Assembly (NCBI GenBank): GCA_016763095.1 | Contig: JAESUK010000074.1 | Coordinates: forward strand, 1 to 5,037 | DNA: 5,037 bases | Origin: Alphaproteobacteria bacterium | GTDB lineage: Bacteria; Pseudomonadota; Alphaproteobacteria; Micavibrionales; Micavibrionaceae | Direction: 5' to 3' | Shown here: positions 5,037-5,037 of the stretch, piece by piece | Position numbering within the stretch: the stretch's first letter is position 1 | Layout of the letters: the number at the start of each line of letters is the position of its first letter | Translations under genes and position numbers: made by a program | Notes under the pieces: model-generated | The model's input: the letters and a program-made list of their open reading frames with translations, nothing else | Told to the model about the DNA's origin: nothing | Databases searched by the model: none

Positions 5037-5037
5037 A

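Overview
The window looks like chromosomal housekeeping DNA from a fairly AT-rich alphaproteobacterium. The evidence is the clustering of a histone-deacetylase-like amidohydrolase gene, xseB and ispA on one side, and ispH and rnhA on the other, which resembles arrangements I know from Rhodospirillales-type and related Alphaproteobacteria. The exact lineage cannot be fixed from the sequence alone. I saw no phage, IS, CRISPR, rRNA or tRNA.

Layout. Positions 1-2071 hold a leftward unit: HDAC-like deacetylase (2071-1178), then xseB (1117-881), then ispA, which starts at 839 and runs off the left edge (279 codons visible). A rightward unit begins at 2058 with a PPP-type metallophosphatase (2058-2894), followed by ispH (2864-3835, 31-bp overlap) and rnhA (3847-4290, 11-bp gap). 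The two units diverge, and their first genes overlap head to head by 14 bp, or by 2 bp if the inner phosphatase start is used. There is therefore no intergenic promoter region, and each promoter must lie inside the coding sequence of the opposite gene. A good sigma70-like candidate for the leftward unit lies inside the phosphatase gene.

Positions 4291-4625 are non-coding and hold two distinct things. The first is a compact GC-rich element (about 4302-4377) predicted to fold as a three-way junction and bracketed by a 7-bp direct repeat, TTACAAT. The second is an AT-rich promoter-like stretch with a 9-bp tandem repeat, followed by a leader with several consecutive stem-loops. This leader ends at a strong ribosome binding site for a 136-residue protein that I do not recognise (4626-5036).

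The genes work together in one obvious way. IspH makes IPP and DMAPP in the last step of the MEP pathway, and IspA condenses them to farnesyl diphosphate, so the divergent pair of units brings two isoprenoid steps together. XseB (exonuclease VII small subunit) and RnhA (RNase HI) are nucleic-acid maintenance enzymes. The deacetylase and the phosphatase have no clear substrate. The points most worth a second look are the start-codon overlap of the divergent units, a Cys replacing the phosphate-binding Arg in the phosphatase, the absence of thrB between ispH and rnhA, the flanked GC-rich element, and the structured leader before the unknown gene. Most of the window is ordinary, and I see no clear evidence of a new multi-gene system.
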